NCBI GenBank assembly: GCA_950097015.1
Contig: CATNEN010000007.1
Span: forward strand, 1,612,001-1,676,000
Source: Macrostomum hystrix
Taxonomy: Eukaryota > Platyhelminthes > Macrostomidae
Reading direction: 5' to 3'
Length of the DNA stretch: 64,000 nucleotides
Program-made: the position numbers and the translations under genes
Shown here: piece by piece, positions 18,625-30,270 of the stretch
Layout of the letters: each line of letters starts with the position of its first letter
How positions within the stretch are numbered: position 1 is the first letter of the stretch
Notes under the pieces: model-generated
Told to the model about the DNA's origin: nothing
Seen by the model: only the letters and a program-made list of their open reading frames with translations
Databases searched by the model: none

Positions 18625-19193
18625 AATAATCTAAAATCAATTCGATTATCAATTCTTAACTTAGCACTTGTAGCATAGCCGTTGTTATTTATAAAGACGC
18701 GCTTTCTCAGAAAACAATAACGCCTTAAACTGCCAATAACATGGATTCTAATCTATTCAGCGAAACATTCTGCAATAAGACAAGCATTCGCTAATTCTCC
18801 TACTTATAGTATTGCATGCAGTATTTTTAGCTGACTCTGTTAAGAATTTAGCATACCCGGAATCTCATTCAACAGCATTCTTATTCTCGTAAGGGTGCTA
18901 AATGAGAAATATAAATTATATTTGTTTTTTTATACCGAAATTTAAAGAACTGATTAAATCATGTTATTAGATTGTAACTTTGCTATTCATTTTTGTTGAT
19001 TCACAATTTTAAATAACATAATAACATGCACAATTTGCACAATAACGTAATTAAATAATCAAGAATCAAACATGCATCAATCAAGCCTTAAATCGCTGTT
19101 GCAATCAGAGTATGTTATCAAAATAATAATAATAAAGCATAAGAATCCGTTACTCAAGTCTGATTCTCTTTTTGTGTTGATCGGGCTACAATC
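18625..19193. other. 3' flank of the zinc-finger gene
   Basis: AT-rich. An AATAAG near 18773 is the best polyadenylation-like hexamer; no perfect AATAAA close to the stop was seen. Confidence 0.45.
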
Positions 19194-19934
19194 ATGGATG
19201 AATGAATAGAATGGATTGCTATTCTGGCTCTGGCTATTTTCCTTGTTGAGTCTTTTGCATCCGGTTCCCCCGTGCCTTTTCATTGGTTGATGATTGCCAT
19301 AGACAATTTTCGACCTTCGCCCCTTTCTTTCGATGCACAAGCGCAAAGAACTGAGAATGTCGGTTACTTGCAGAGATTATCGAGCGCTCGTTATTCCCTG
19401 GTTACTTGTTTGTCAATTGAAGTTGTTAATTGAAGCAGAGGAATGATAACAATTCCCCAGCAAATTACAACAGTAATGATTTCAGATTTTCATGTCGAGG
19501 GTGATGATGAGGGTGCGATGACAATGCTACAATATTGGATTACTGGCGATGCTTTATCTGATTTTTACTATTGGACTTATGAAATTGGTTTTAAAGTTCT
19601 ATTTCAACACAAGTAACTTCTATTTCGCCCAGAACAAAATAACGTCTAAACAAGCACGAATCAGTCGATTTGTCTACTTTAAATTCTCAGTTGCTTTCGC
19701 TCGTGTTTTGAAATAAAGGGGGAAGACCTACAAGCACGATTCGAGAGTCGATTCGTCTACAATAAAATCAGTTCTTTGCGCTTGTGCATCGAAAGAAAGG
19801 GGCGAAGGCCGAAAATTGTCTATGGCAATCATCAACCAATGAAAAGGCACGGGGGGGGGAACCGGATGCAAAAGACTCAACAAGGAAAATAGCCAGAGCC
19901 AGAATAGCAATCCACTCTATTCATTCATCCATGG
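19194..19934. mobile_element. Fold-back (inverted repeat) element
   Basis: Arms 19194-19352 and 19768-19934 are near-perfect inverted copies: the left arm reads catggatgaatgaatag through gcgcaaagaactga and the right arm is its reverse complement with a few changes, including a lengthened G run. The 415-base centre carries a degenerate direct copy of the inner right-arm end (19650-19720 versus 19729-19800, caagcacga...). No protein is coded. It could be a non-autonomous DNA transposon or a local inverted duplication. Confidence 0.7.
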
Positions 19935-20240
19935 CTACAATGCTCAAATTTGAAGAATTGTTAATAGTGTTCCAGAAATATTCGACATCACTGGGCGGCC
20001 TTCCTGTGAGTCTACATGCAGTCTAGAGGTATTTATAATATGACCATAATCCCCTATCCAAAATAGGAAAGTTCGCTTTCAAAATCTAGATTGCAACGAG
20101 TTATCCTACTACACTAGCTGTGAATTTTGTTGTTGTAGCAATAAAAACTGCAAGTTTATTGTTTATATATATGACAAAATTGTTATGGTTATGTACTTAT
20201 GTATTTTATACACTTTCGACTATTGGAAACTGCGCATTTA

Positions 20241-21029
20241 CGAGGGGTGTTGCAAAAGTTTCCGGACTACCATGCTCGTCATGGTGATAATTTTAGTCTG
20301 ATTCAGCAAAAGATTTAAACAGACGAACAGGCAACTGTATTTTATAATATTAAAAAGTTTCAGAAAGTTTGGAGTTGATGGTCCAAAGTAACAAGCGATT
20401 GTACACTAGATTATTATAGTCATGAAATACGATTTCCGAGTTACAGCTACCAATCACTGCCACTGTCGCTTCTATCGCCGGATGCGTCCACAGGTTGATT
20501 GCTGGCTCGCTCCACGTATTCGCCATTGACGGAGATGCATTTTCGGTAGCGCTCAATCAGCTTGTCGAAGCCAGACCCCCAGAAGCTGGCATCGAACTGA
20601 CGTAGAGCCTTGTTGGCTGCTTCGATGACCTCCTCGCGCGTTGTGAAGATCTCGCCCCGCATTGGCATCTTCATTGGGCCAAAGAGGTGGAAATCGGCGA
20701 AAATCGGTGGAAATCGGAAATCGGCAGTTTTGCCCTGTCGTTGGCATGTCATGATAAAGTGGCGCTGGCTTTCCTTAGACCCGAACACCGATGGATTCTT
20801 CAGTCGACTCATTTTCGCTCACTTTTGGTTTGTGAAAAATCGTGTCAACAGCTTCAAAGGGTTGCAACCTATTTTGGCCCTCATGTATGCTGTGGTTGAC
20901 TAAGCTGCATAACATTTTACGAAAAGTATTTTCTACGGCTGAATACCATAGACATCAATTTTCAGCCAAATCAGACACGAATTGTCACCAGGATTAGCAT
21001 TAGTCCGGAAACTTTTGCAACACCCCGCG
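20241..21029 (-). mobile_element. Internally deleted mariner-type transposon
   Basis: Terminal inverted repeats of 29 bases (20241-20269 and 21001-21029) differ at one position; both begin GGGGTGTTGCAAAAGTTTCC after two bases and end at TA dinucleotides (20239-20240 and 21030-21031), the usual mariner target. Total length is 789 bases against about 1.3 kb for an intact element. Confidence 0.9.
20447..20812 (-). pseudogene. Mariner transposase, C-terminal remnant
   Basis: The minus-strand frame codes for the C-terminal part of a mariner transposase: FHLFGPMK, then REEVIEAANKAL, and IERYRKCISVNGEYVER near the end, all typical of the family. The N-terminal DNA-binding region and the first catalytic aspartates are missing, and the stretch before FHLFGP that normally holds the last catalytic Asp is shortened. 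The frame begins close to the right terminal repeat, so the loss is an internal deletion. Inactive. Confidence 0.85.
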
Positions 21030-21734
21030 TACAAATGACTCTCATAGCCCCGGAGTTACACTGAACAGGGAAAGTACTAATAGAACCCTCCCAACGTGTA
21101 TGCAAATGAAGAATTTTTGTATGCAGTGCTGGAATTAATTTATGTCATTTTCCATTATTCTTGGCAATACGGTTAACATTCTTCATTTTTTATCACTTAG
21201 ATGCATTTGTTTTCTTATATTTTAAATAGTTCACTAAATTACGTGGAATAAATCATGTCGAATTCTAAGAAACTGAATTTTCGTGCGGAACATGAAATTT
21301 CAGCTTCTCAAAATGCAATAATTATAGTTCAAAAGCTAAGCATCATCTACGCTCGTAAATCTTAAAGAGTACTAAAGAAGTAGAAAAAGAAAACTAGCTT
21401 TTAAAGTCAGGTTTAGACTTTCTCGATTAAACAAAACCAATTAAAGTCCACATAATTTCTGTCCCTTAAGTTTCTTAGATAGAACACGGACACGTAAGTC
21501 AGGTACCTAAAGAGAAGCTTTATATTTTTAGTATATAGTGGACTATCTATTTTCGACCAAATTTTCCCATTTTCAAGGAACACAAAAAATCCTAAGATCT
21601 AAAACTAATCCCTTTATTTTGCACTATATCCCCACACAATGCTGATCGTGCCATATGTACACTATAGTAATCCCATCAATAATCCCATACCATCAAGTAA
21701 CTCAAAAAGCTAATTCGCTCCCCTCCGGTTGTCC
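21030..21734. other. AT-rich intergenic DNA
   Basis: Between the mariner and the 25-base array; nothing recognised. Confidence 0.6.
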
Positions 21735-24700
21735 TCAGCAGCAGAGAACCAATGTCCTCAGCAGCAGACAGAACCAATGTCCTCAGCAGCAGACAGAACC
21801 AATGTCCTCAGCAGCAGACAGAACCAATGTCCTCAGCAGCAGACAGAACCAATGTCCTCAGCAGCAGACAGAACCAATGTCCTCAGCAGCAGACAGAACC
21901 AATGTCCTCAGCAGCCGAGAACCAATGTCCTCAGCAGCCGAGAACCAATGTCCTCAGCAGAGAGAGAACCAATGTCCTCAGCAGCAGACAGAACCAATGT
22001 CCTCAGCAGAGAGAACCAATGTCCTCAGCAGCAGAGAACCAATGTCCTCAGCAGCAGACAGAACCAATGTCCTCAGCAGCCGAGAACCAATGTCCTCAGA
22101 AGCAGACAGAACCAATGTCCTCAGCAGCCGAGAACCAATGTCCTCAGCAGAGAGAGAACCAATGTCCTCAGCAGCAGACAGAACCAATGTCCTCAGCAGC
22201 AGACAGAACCAATGTCCTCAGCAGCAGACAGAACCAATGTCCTCAGCAGCAGACAGAACCAATGTCCTCAGCAGCAGAGAACCAATGTCCTCAGCAGCAG
22301 ACAGAACCAATGTCCTCAGCAGCAGAGAACCGATGTCCTCAGCAGCAGTGAACCGATGTCCTCAGCAGCAGTGAACCAATGTCCTCAGCAGCAGACAGAA
22401 CCAATGTCCTCAGCAGCCGAGAACCAATGTCCTCAGCAGCAGACAGAACCAATGTCCTCAGCAGCAGACAGAACCAATGTCCTCAGCAGCAGTGAACCAA
22501 TGTCCTCAGCAGCAGTGAACCAATGTCCTCAGCAGCAGTGAACCAATGTCCTCAGCAGCAGACAGAACCAATGTCCTCAGCAGCAGACAGAACCAATGTC
22601 CTCAGCAGCAGAGAACCCATGTCCTCAGCAGCAGACAGAACCAATGTCCTCAGCAGCAGACAGAACCAATGTCCTCAGCAGCAGACAGAACCAATGTCCT
22701 CAGCAGCAGACAGAACCAATGTCCTCAGCAGCCGAGAACCAATGTCCTCAGCAGCAGACAGAACCAATGTCCTCAGCAGCCGAGAACCAATGTCCTCAGC
22801 AGAGAGAGAACCAATGTCCTCAGCAGCAGACAGAACCAATGTCCTCAGCAGAGAGAACCAATGTCCTCAGCAGCAGAGAACCAATGTCCTCAGCAGCAGA
22901 CAGAACCAATGTCCTCAGCAGCCGAGAACCAATGTCCTCAGAAGCAGACAGAACCAATGTCCTCAGCAGCCGAGAACCAATGTCCTCAGCAGAGAGAGAA
23001 CCAATGTCCTCAGCAGCAGACAGAACCAATGTCCTCAGCAGCAGTGAACCAATGTCCTCAGCAGCAGACAGAACCAATGTCCTCAGCAGCAGACAGAACC
23101 AATGTCCTCAGCAGCAGAGAGAACCAATGTCCTCAGCAGCCGAGAACCAATGTCCTCAGCAGCAGACAGAACCAATGTCCTCAGCAGCCGAGAACCAATG
23201 TCCTCAGCAGCAGACAGAACCAATGTCCTCAGCAGCCGAGAACCAATGTCCTCAGCAGAGAAAGAACCAATGTCCTCAGCAGCAGACAGAACCAATGTCC
23301 TCAGCAGCAGACAGAACCAATGTCCTCAGCAGCCGAGAACCAATGTCCTCAGCAGCAGACAGAACCAATGTCCTCAGCAGCCGAGAACCAATGTCCTCAG
23401 CAGAGAGAGAACCAATGTCCTCAGCAGCAAACAGAACCAATGTCCTCAGCAGCAGTGAACCAATGTCCTCAGCAGCAGACAGAACCAATGTCCTCAGCAG
23501 CAGACAGAACCAATGTCCTCAGCAGCCGAGAACCAATGTCCTCAGCAGAGAGAGAACCAATGTCCTCAGCAGCAAACAGAACCAATGTCCTCAGCAGCAG
23601 TGAACCAATGTCCTCAGCAGCAGACAGAACCAATGTCCTCAGCAGCAGACAGAACCAATGTCCTCAGCAGCCGAGAACCAATGTCCTCAGCAGCAGACAG
23701 AACCAATGTCCTCAGCAGCCGAGAACCAATGTCCTCAGCAGAGAGAGAACCAATGTCCTCAGCAGCAGACAGAACCAATGTCCTCAGCAGAGAGAACCAA
23801 TGTCCTCAGCAGCAGTGAACCAATGTCCTCAGCAGCAGACAGAACCAATGTCCTCAGCAGCAGACAGAACCAATGTCCTCAGCAGACAGAACCAATGTCC
23901 TCAGCAGCAGACAGAACCAATGTCCTCAGCAGCAGACAGAACCAATGTCCTCAGCAGCAGTGAACCAATGTCCTCAGCAGCAGACAGAACCAATGTCCTC
24001 AGCAGCAGACAGAACCAATGTCCTCAGCAGCCGAGAACCAATGTCCTCAGCAGCCGAGAACCAATGTCCTCAGCAGCAGACAGAACCAATGTCCTCAGCA
24101 GCCGAGAACCAATGTCCTCAGCAGAGAGAACCAATGTCCTCAGCAGCAGAGAACCAATGTCCTCAGCAGCAGACAGAACCAATGTCCTCAACAGCAGAGA
24201 ACCAATGTCCTCAGCAGCAGAGAACCAATGTCCTCAGCAGCAGAGAGAACCAATGTCCTCAGCAGCAGAGAGAACCAATGTCCTCAGCAGCAGAGAACTA
24301 ATGACCTCAGCAGCAGAGAACCAATGTCCTCAGCAGCAGACAGAACCAATGTTCCTCAGCAACAGAGAACCAATGTCCTCAGCAGCAGAGAACCAATGTC
24401 CTCAACAGCAGAGAACCAATGTCCTTAGCAGCAGACAGAACCAATGTCCTCAGCAGCAGACAGAACCAATGTCCTCAGCAGCAGACAGAACCAATGTCCT
24501 CAGCAGCAGACAGAACCAATGTCCTCAGCAGCAGACAGAACCAATGTCCTCAGCAGCAGACAGAACCAATGTCCTCAGCAGCAGAGAGAACCAATGTCCT
24601 CAGCAGCAGACAGAACCAATGTCCTCAGCAGAGAGAACCAATGTCCTCAGCAGCAGAGAACCAATGTCCTCAGCAGCAGACAGAACCAATGTCCTCAGCA

Positions 24701-27262
24701 GCCGAGAACCAATGTCCTCAGCAGCAGACAGAACCAATGTCCTCAGCAGCCGAGAACCAATGTCCTCAGCAGAGAGAGAACCAATGTCCTCAGCAGCAGA
24801 CAGAACCAATGTCCTCAGCAGCAGTGAACCAATGTCCTCAGCAGCAGACAGAACCAATGTCCTCAGCAGCAGACAGAACCAATGTCCTCAGCAGCAGACA
24901 GAACCAATGTCCTCAGCAGCCGAGAACCAATGTCCTCAGCAGCAGACAGAACCAATGTCCTCAGCAGCCGAGAACCAATGTCCTCAGCAGCAGACAGAAC
25001 CAATGTCCTCAGCAGCCGAGAACCAATGTCCTCAGCAGAGAGAGAACCAATGTCCTCAGCAGCAGACAGAACCAATGTCCTCAGCAGCAGACAGAACCAA
25101 TGTCCTCAGCAGCAGACAGAACCAATGTCCTCAGCAGCAGACAGAACCAATGTCCTCAGCAGCAGACAGAACCAATGTCCTCAGCAGCAGACAGAACCAA
25201 TGTCCTCAGCAGCAGTGAACCAATGTCCTCAGCAGCAGACAGAACCAATGTCCTCAGCAGCCGAGAACCAATGTCCTCAGCAGCAGACAGAACCAATGTC
25301 CTCAGCAGCCGAGAACCAATGTCCTCAGCAGAGAGAGAACCAATGTCCTCAGCAGCAGACAGAACCAATGTCCTCAGCAGAGAGAACCAATGTCCTCAGC
25401 AGCAGAGAACCAATGTCCTCAGCAGCAGACAGAACCAATGTCCTCAGCAGCCGAGAACCAATGTCCTCAGCAGCAGACAGAACCAATGTCCTCAGCAGCC
25501 GAGAACCAATGTCCTCAGCAGAGAGAGAACCAATGTCCTCAGCAGCAGACAGAACCAATGTCCTCAGCAGCAGTGAACCAATGTCCTCAGCAGCAGACAG
25601 AACCAATGTCCTCAGCAGCAGACAGAACCAATGTCCTCAGCAGCCGAGAACCAATGTCCTCAGCAGCAGACAGAACCAATGTCCTCAGCAGCAGACAGAA
25701 CCAATGTCCTCAGCAGCCGAGAACCAATGTCCTCAGCAGCAGACAGAACCAATGTCCTGAGCAGCCGAGAACCAATGTCCTCAGCAGAGAGAGAACCAAT
25801 GTCCTCAGCAGCAGACAGAACCAATGTCCTCAGCAGCAGTGAACCAATGTCCTCAGCAGCAGACAGAACCAATGTCCTCAGCAGCAGACAGAACCAATGT
25901 CCTCAGCAGCAGAGAGAACCAATGTCCTCAGCAGAGAGAGAACCAATGTCCTCAGCAGCAGACAGAACCAATGTCCTCAGCAGCCGAGAACCAATGTCCT
26001 CAGCAGCAGACAGAACCAATGTCCTCAGCAGCCGAGAACCAATGTCCTCAGCAGAGAGAGAACCAATGTCCTCAGCAGCAGACAGAACCAATGTCCTCAG
26101 CAGCAGTGAACCAATGTCCTCAGCAGCAGACAGAACCAATGTCCTCAGCAGCAGACAGAACCAATGTCCTCAGCAGCCGAGAACCAATGTCCTCAGCAGA
26201 GAGAGAACCAATGTCCTCAGCAGCAGACAGAACCAATGTCCTCAGCAGAGAGAACCAATGTCCTCAGCAGAGAGAGAACCAATGTCCTCAGCAGCAGACA
26301 GAACCAATGTCCTCAGCAGCCGAGAACCAATGTCCTCAGCAGCCGAGAACCAATGTCCTCAGCAGCAGACAGAACCAATGTCCTCAGCAGCCGAGAACCA
26401 ATGTCCTCAGCAGAGAGAACCAATGTCCTCAGCAGCAGAGAACCAATGTCCTCAGCAGCAGACAGAACCAATGTCCTCAACAGCAGAGAACCAATGTCCT
26501 CAGCAGCAGAGAACCAATGTCCTCAGCAGCAGAGAGAACCAATGTCCTCAGCAGCAGAGAGAACCAATGTCCTCAGCAGCAGAGAACTAATGACCTCAGC
26601 AGCAGAGAACCAATGTCCTCAGCAGCAGACAGAACCAATGTTCCTCAGCAACAGAGAACCAATGTCCTCAGCAGCAGAGAACCAATGTCCTCAACAGCAG
26701 AGAACCAATGTCCTCAGCAGCAGAGAACCAATGTCCTCAGCAGCAGAGAGAACCAATGTCCTTAGCAGCAGAGAGAACCAATGTCCTCAGCAGCAGAGAA
26801 CCAATGTCCTCAGCAGCAGAGAGAACCAATGTCCTCAGCAGCAGAGAACCAATGTCCTCAGCAGCAGACAGAACCAATGTCCTCAGCAGCAGAGAGAACC
26901 AATGTCCTCAGCAGAGAAAGAACCAATGTCCTCAGCAGCAGACAGAACCAATGTCCTCAGCAGCAGACAGAACCAATGTCCTCAGCAGCAGACAGAACCA
27001 ATGTCCTCAGCAGCAGACAGAACCAATGTCCTCAGCAGCAGACAGAACCAATGTCCTCAGCAGCAGACAGAACCAATGTCCTCAGCAGCAGAGAGAACCA
27101 ATGTCCTCAGCAGAGAGAGAACCAATGTCCTCAGCAGCAGACAGAACCAATGTCCTCAGCAGCAGACAGAACCAATGTCCTCAGCAGCAGACAGAACCAA
27201 TGTCCTCAGCAGACAGAACCAATGTCCTCAGCAGCAGAGAGAACCAATGTCCTCACCAGCAG
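21735..27262. repeat. 25-base minisatellite, 5.5 kb, with higher-order duplications
   Basis: More than 220 units of a sequence beginning aaccaatgtcctcagcagca with 25-, 23- and 22-base variants (endings cagacag, ccgag, gagagag, cagtg). Rare private variants recur at fixed distances: ctaatgacctc at 24298 and 26587 and gttcctcagcaac at 24351 and 26640 (offset 2289), and tcagaagcag near 22097 and 22939 (offset 842). Open frames up to 890 codons exist in all plus frames because only the cagtg variant supplies a stop; they are not evidence for a protein. Every unit contains CCAAT. Confidence 0.97.
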
Positions 27263-27360
27263 TAAATGGAATCGCTGCTTTCTGGCCATATGTTAGGATT
27301 GCCGGTGCACTAGCACTGAAAAAGTGCAATGCATGCACGGTTTAAATTCAAATTCCCAGA

Positions 27361-27651
27361 CTACACTCGTATTACACAGACATTCTTCAGATTCCTGTGG
27401 CACTCGTGGTGTCGCACTTCACCAGCGTTTTTTGCAGTCCCGTTAAAATAGTTCAATAACTCATTTTCATACAACAAAAACAAAGACCTGCAGTTTGTAA
27501 TTCGCTTGCCTTGCGTGTGGAGTGGGGTCTGACACGAAATTTGCTGTTTGAATAAGTCAGCTATGAACATAAACAGGGGCACAACCACAACCAAAACTTC
27601 CACAATCATATAGATGAAAGCTGGTTTGCTGCTACCTTTCAATACCTGCAT
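27361..27651 (-). CDS. Small open frame with a membrane-like segment, uncertain
   Basis: 96 codons from ATG at 27651. A hydrophobic stretch (MIVEVLVVVVPLFMFIADLF) follows a short polar start, then a Cys-containing tail with one NGT glycosylation-type site. No family recognised. It overlaps the opposite-strand signal-peptide candidate at 27614-27683, so at most one is likely real. Confidence 0.22.
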   Translation of the reverse strand: MQVLKGSSKPAFIYMIVEVLVVVVPLFMFIADLFKQQISCQTPLHTQGKRITNCRSLFLLYENELLNYFNGTAKNAGEVRHHECHRNLKNVCVIRV

Positions 27652-28046
27652 GCTATTATTGCTGGGTTTCGTGCTTCAAAAAGGTAAGATCTCTGGCCAC
27701 AGATATATAGGCTAGTGGGGCAGCTATAAGATGCCAAAACGATCCGATAGAATCAGCCGAGTCTTCCTGTCACACAGTTACACGATTTTCAGCATAGCTC
27801 GCGGCAAGTTGGATTCAGATACATAAAATTCTTTAACGCTTCATGTATATCTGAAACTTTATTTTTTTCAATAATCTTCTGGTATTCGAAATTTACAAGC
27901 TATTTAGTGTGGTTCCCCTGGCTGCAACTGACAGAAAAATTTGACAGAATAGTCGTGAAGACAAAACACGGCACCCGTATCCACTTTAGTTTATGCTTTG
28001 CCTTGCAGAGACAGGCGCTGTCCATCAAAAAGTATTGCATTGCTAA
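27614..28046 (+). CDS. Candidate small secreted peptide, two exons
   Basis: ATG at 27614 opens a signal-peptide-like frame (MKAGLLLPF, then MLLLLGFVL) that meets a consensus donor AAAG|GTAAGA at 27684. An acceptor ccttgcag at 28001-28008 in matching phase adds ETGAVHQKVLHC and TAA at 28044-28046, 35 residues in total. The signal-peptide look and strong donor are direct observations; the second exon is a guess and real partner exons may lie elsewhere. Confidence 0.25.
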
Positions 28047-28080
28047 ACTTTGAAATTTAAATGTTGGAAAAGATCAATAA

Positions 28081-28334
28081 CAATGATAATAGTAATTACA
28101 GGAGGGCTGCGGGTGACAGCAGGTGTGTACACCTGCCCTGACTTTCTCATCGTCAGGCAGTGTACACTTCACTGTGCCTTGGAGGTTGGCCCCCTGAAGG
28201 GTGTAAATTGCATGACAAGCTCAAAAGCCTTCTCTCCGCGGCTGCGCCCCAAATGAATGTGGCCTCGTCGCGGAATCGAGCTCAGGGACCTTGGTGCGAG
28301 AGGCAAACGCGTTAACCGCTCTGCCACCGACCCC
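28081..28334 (-). mobile_element. SINE family A, internally deleted copy
   Basis: The minus strand starts with the tRNA-like head GGCAGAGCGGTTAACGCG and runs through the family body GAAAGTCAGGGCAG to an ATTATTAT-like tail. The segment between GTACACACCTG and the final CCCGCAGCCC is missing compared with the copy at 34029. Confidence 0.85.
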
Positions 28335-29295
28335 ACTGACATTTTTAGCAAATGAAGGACAGTTAAGAAACTGCTCGAACTGCTGGCTAGTTTCACTCCA
28401 AACGAAGTTCTGTTAGCTAAAATACTCGATGGTGTACTATATTCGTGAGTTTTAATTCAAGCGCGAACGTTCTAAGATGAATATTTTTTGTTGATGGCGC
28501 AGTTACAAAAACATATTCTAATTTGGACGAAAAATGCGGTGGTAAATACGCTTTCGGAAAAGAACATAATTATGAATGGCTACTAACAATTTTCGAACCA
28601 TCTTAAAAGAAAAAAGGTTACGTTCGTTTTTTAAGATACTCCTTTTGTCTGCTAAAATTTACAAAACAGACAAAGAAAAATGTTCCTACTGTTACAGTCA
28701 AGCAATGAGTTTTCCACTACGAGGAGGCAAAAAATGTACTTTATGCAAAGGTGATTAAAATGAGGGATCTGAGAAAAAGTTAAAGGTTGCGTCACAATGG
28801 CAGTTTAAATAGGTTAAATAACTAAAAATTATCATATAATCAAGGGCTAGCTCATATTATATATAAGGGTGTATATAGTGACTTTGGTTTTTTAATATAT
28901 TTTAGATAATGACTTCTGCACAATACTAACTTTACTAAACAAATAACTAAATTAAAAAATCTACCTGAGCTTTTTATCTGAATTGTCCAGTAAGTGACAA
29001 ATACTAGAATAATACAGCAGAAATTCAACAGTTAAGGGGATGCTAATGTATGCGCAATTAATTCGCATTTGTACAGTATAAATAATCGTAGCTACTGTAA
29101 ACCTCGTAATGAAGGTCACATTATAAACAAATCGGGTTTCGCCTGCTTTACTAACAAACTGTTCGCAACGAATCTTTGAAGGTGCCGACGCAAGAAAAGT
29201 CTCGTTGTTGAAGATAAACTGGAAAAAACGTATGAGTACAATATAAAAGAATTGTTACCATGGCAACGAGCCAACGCCCCAGCCGATCCCTCCAT
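28335..29295. other. AT-rich DNA with a small CxxC frame
   Basis: No certain gene. The frame 28576-28758 (+) codes for 60 residues with CSYC and CTLC spaced by 17 residues, a possible zinc knuckle, in AT-rich codons unlike the neighbouring genes. Just before it, 28360-28440 reads as an amphipathic KKLLELLASFTPNEVLLAK ending at a donor-like GTGAGT, but the frames could not be joined. Confidence 0.3.
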
Positions 29296-30228
29296 TCAGA
29301 CCAGCCAAGCGCAATCCTCTTTGAGCGCATTTCTCGCCAACGGCTTCTTCGTGCGCACGGAGCGACAGTTGGCCAGAAGGTGCTGGTACGGCTTGCCGAA
29401 CATCTCCCTGGCTCCGAGGCCGGAGTAGCGGGCCTGGCGCAGGCTTCGCTGCAGAGCCAGCTCCTCGCGGCGCGACCTCAGGACGGCCTTGAACCGTTTG
29501 GCCTGGGTCAGCAGGCGATGGGTGAGCCAAATTAGCAGCAGGATGCTCAACAGTCCAACGGCTGCGGCTAGCGAGTACAGTCCAACTAGTAGCCATGGAA
29601 ACGGCTGCGACGAACCCGCCGATGGCGCTGACGTGGTGCCGGAAGGTCCAACGTAGGTCAGACAGCAGTCGTCAGTTACCGTCAGGCTGTAGCGCTGTAT
29701 CAGCAGCTGCTGCAGCGGCTCAGGCAGCGCAGAGGCCGTTGGTCGCCCATTTGAGCTGGCGTCACCGAGCTTCGTCACGTGGCAGAGCTGAGTCATGCGG
29801 CTATAAACTCTAGCATTGATTAGTTCCCCCTTCGAGTAGGTCCACAGCTCCATGTAGAGGATAAACTCGCTCTGGATTGGCACTTGACTTTTGTCTATCG
29901 TTGCCATGGTGACATTCTCGTAAACCGACTCGGTGTGATTCAAAGCAAGAAATTTAAACGTTTCCCCGTTGATGCCGAATACAATTTTTACCTTGCCAAG
30001 CTTCTCTCTGAACGGGGGAGTTCGAAAGAGCAAAACCAGCTGCTCGGTAGACGGTGAGTACTGCGCCATCACGTTGGTGCTCCAGGTGCGCAGAGTGGCT
30101 TCCATGTCGCTCGAGAAAATCACGGTAGAAAACTCAGTCAGATAATAGGGAAACAGTTCGCACTGCGCTGACCAGACTGATCGCGCCAGCATCAGCGGCA
30201 ACAGCAGAGACAATATTTTGAAAGCCAT
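29296..30228 (-). CDS. Type I single-pass membrane protein of unknown family
   Basis: An intronless frame of 310 residues if ATG 30228 is used; an upstream in-frame ATG at 30270 would place 14 polar residues before the signal peptide, so 30228 is preferred. Order: signal peptide (MAFKILSLLLPLMLARSVWS), ectodomain of about 190 residues with two N-glycosylation sites (NHT, NVT) and Cys near residues 23, 151 and a CC pair near 193, a Ser/Gly/Thr stalk, one membrane helix at about 211-240 (LLVGLYSLAAAVGLLSILLL), and a basic cytoplasmic tail of about 70 residues. GC-rich coding composition matches the accepted exons. No family recognised; a receptor or adhesion role is conceivable but unsupported. 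Confidence 0.75.
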   Translation of the reverse strand: MAFKILSLLLPLMLARSVWSAQCELFPYYLTEFSTVIFSSDMEATLRTWSTNVMAQYSPSTEQLVLLFRTPPFREKLGKVKIVFGINGETFKFLALNHTESVYENVTMATIDKSQVPIQSEFILYMELWTYSKGELINARVYSRMTQLCHVTKLGDASSNGRPTASALPEPLQQLLIQRYSLTVTDDCCLTYVGPSGTTSAPSAGSSQPFPWLLVGLYSLAAAVGLLSILLLIWLTHRLLTQAKRFKAVLRSRREELALQRSLRQARYSGLGAREMFGKPYQHLLANCRSVRTKKPLARNALKEDCAWLV

Positions 30229-30270
30229 TTGGTTGCGCAAATGAATTGTTCGATGTGTTGATATTGGCAA

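Noticed and set aside
22546-25218. 890-codon open frame in the 25-base array
   Set aside because: The unit is not divisible by three, so the frame cycles through readings of the same repeat, similar frames exist in all plus frames and on the minus strand, and there is no nonrepetitive protein segment.
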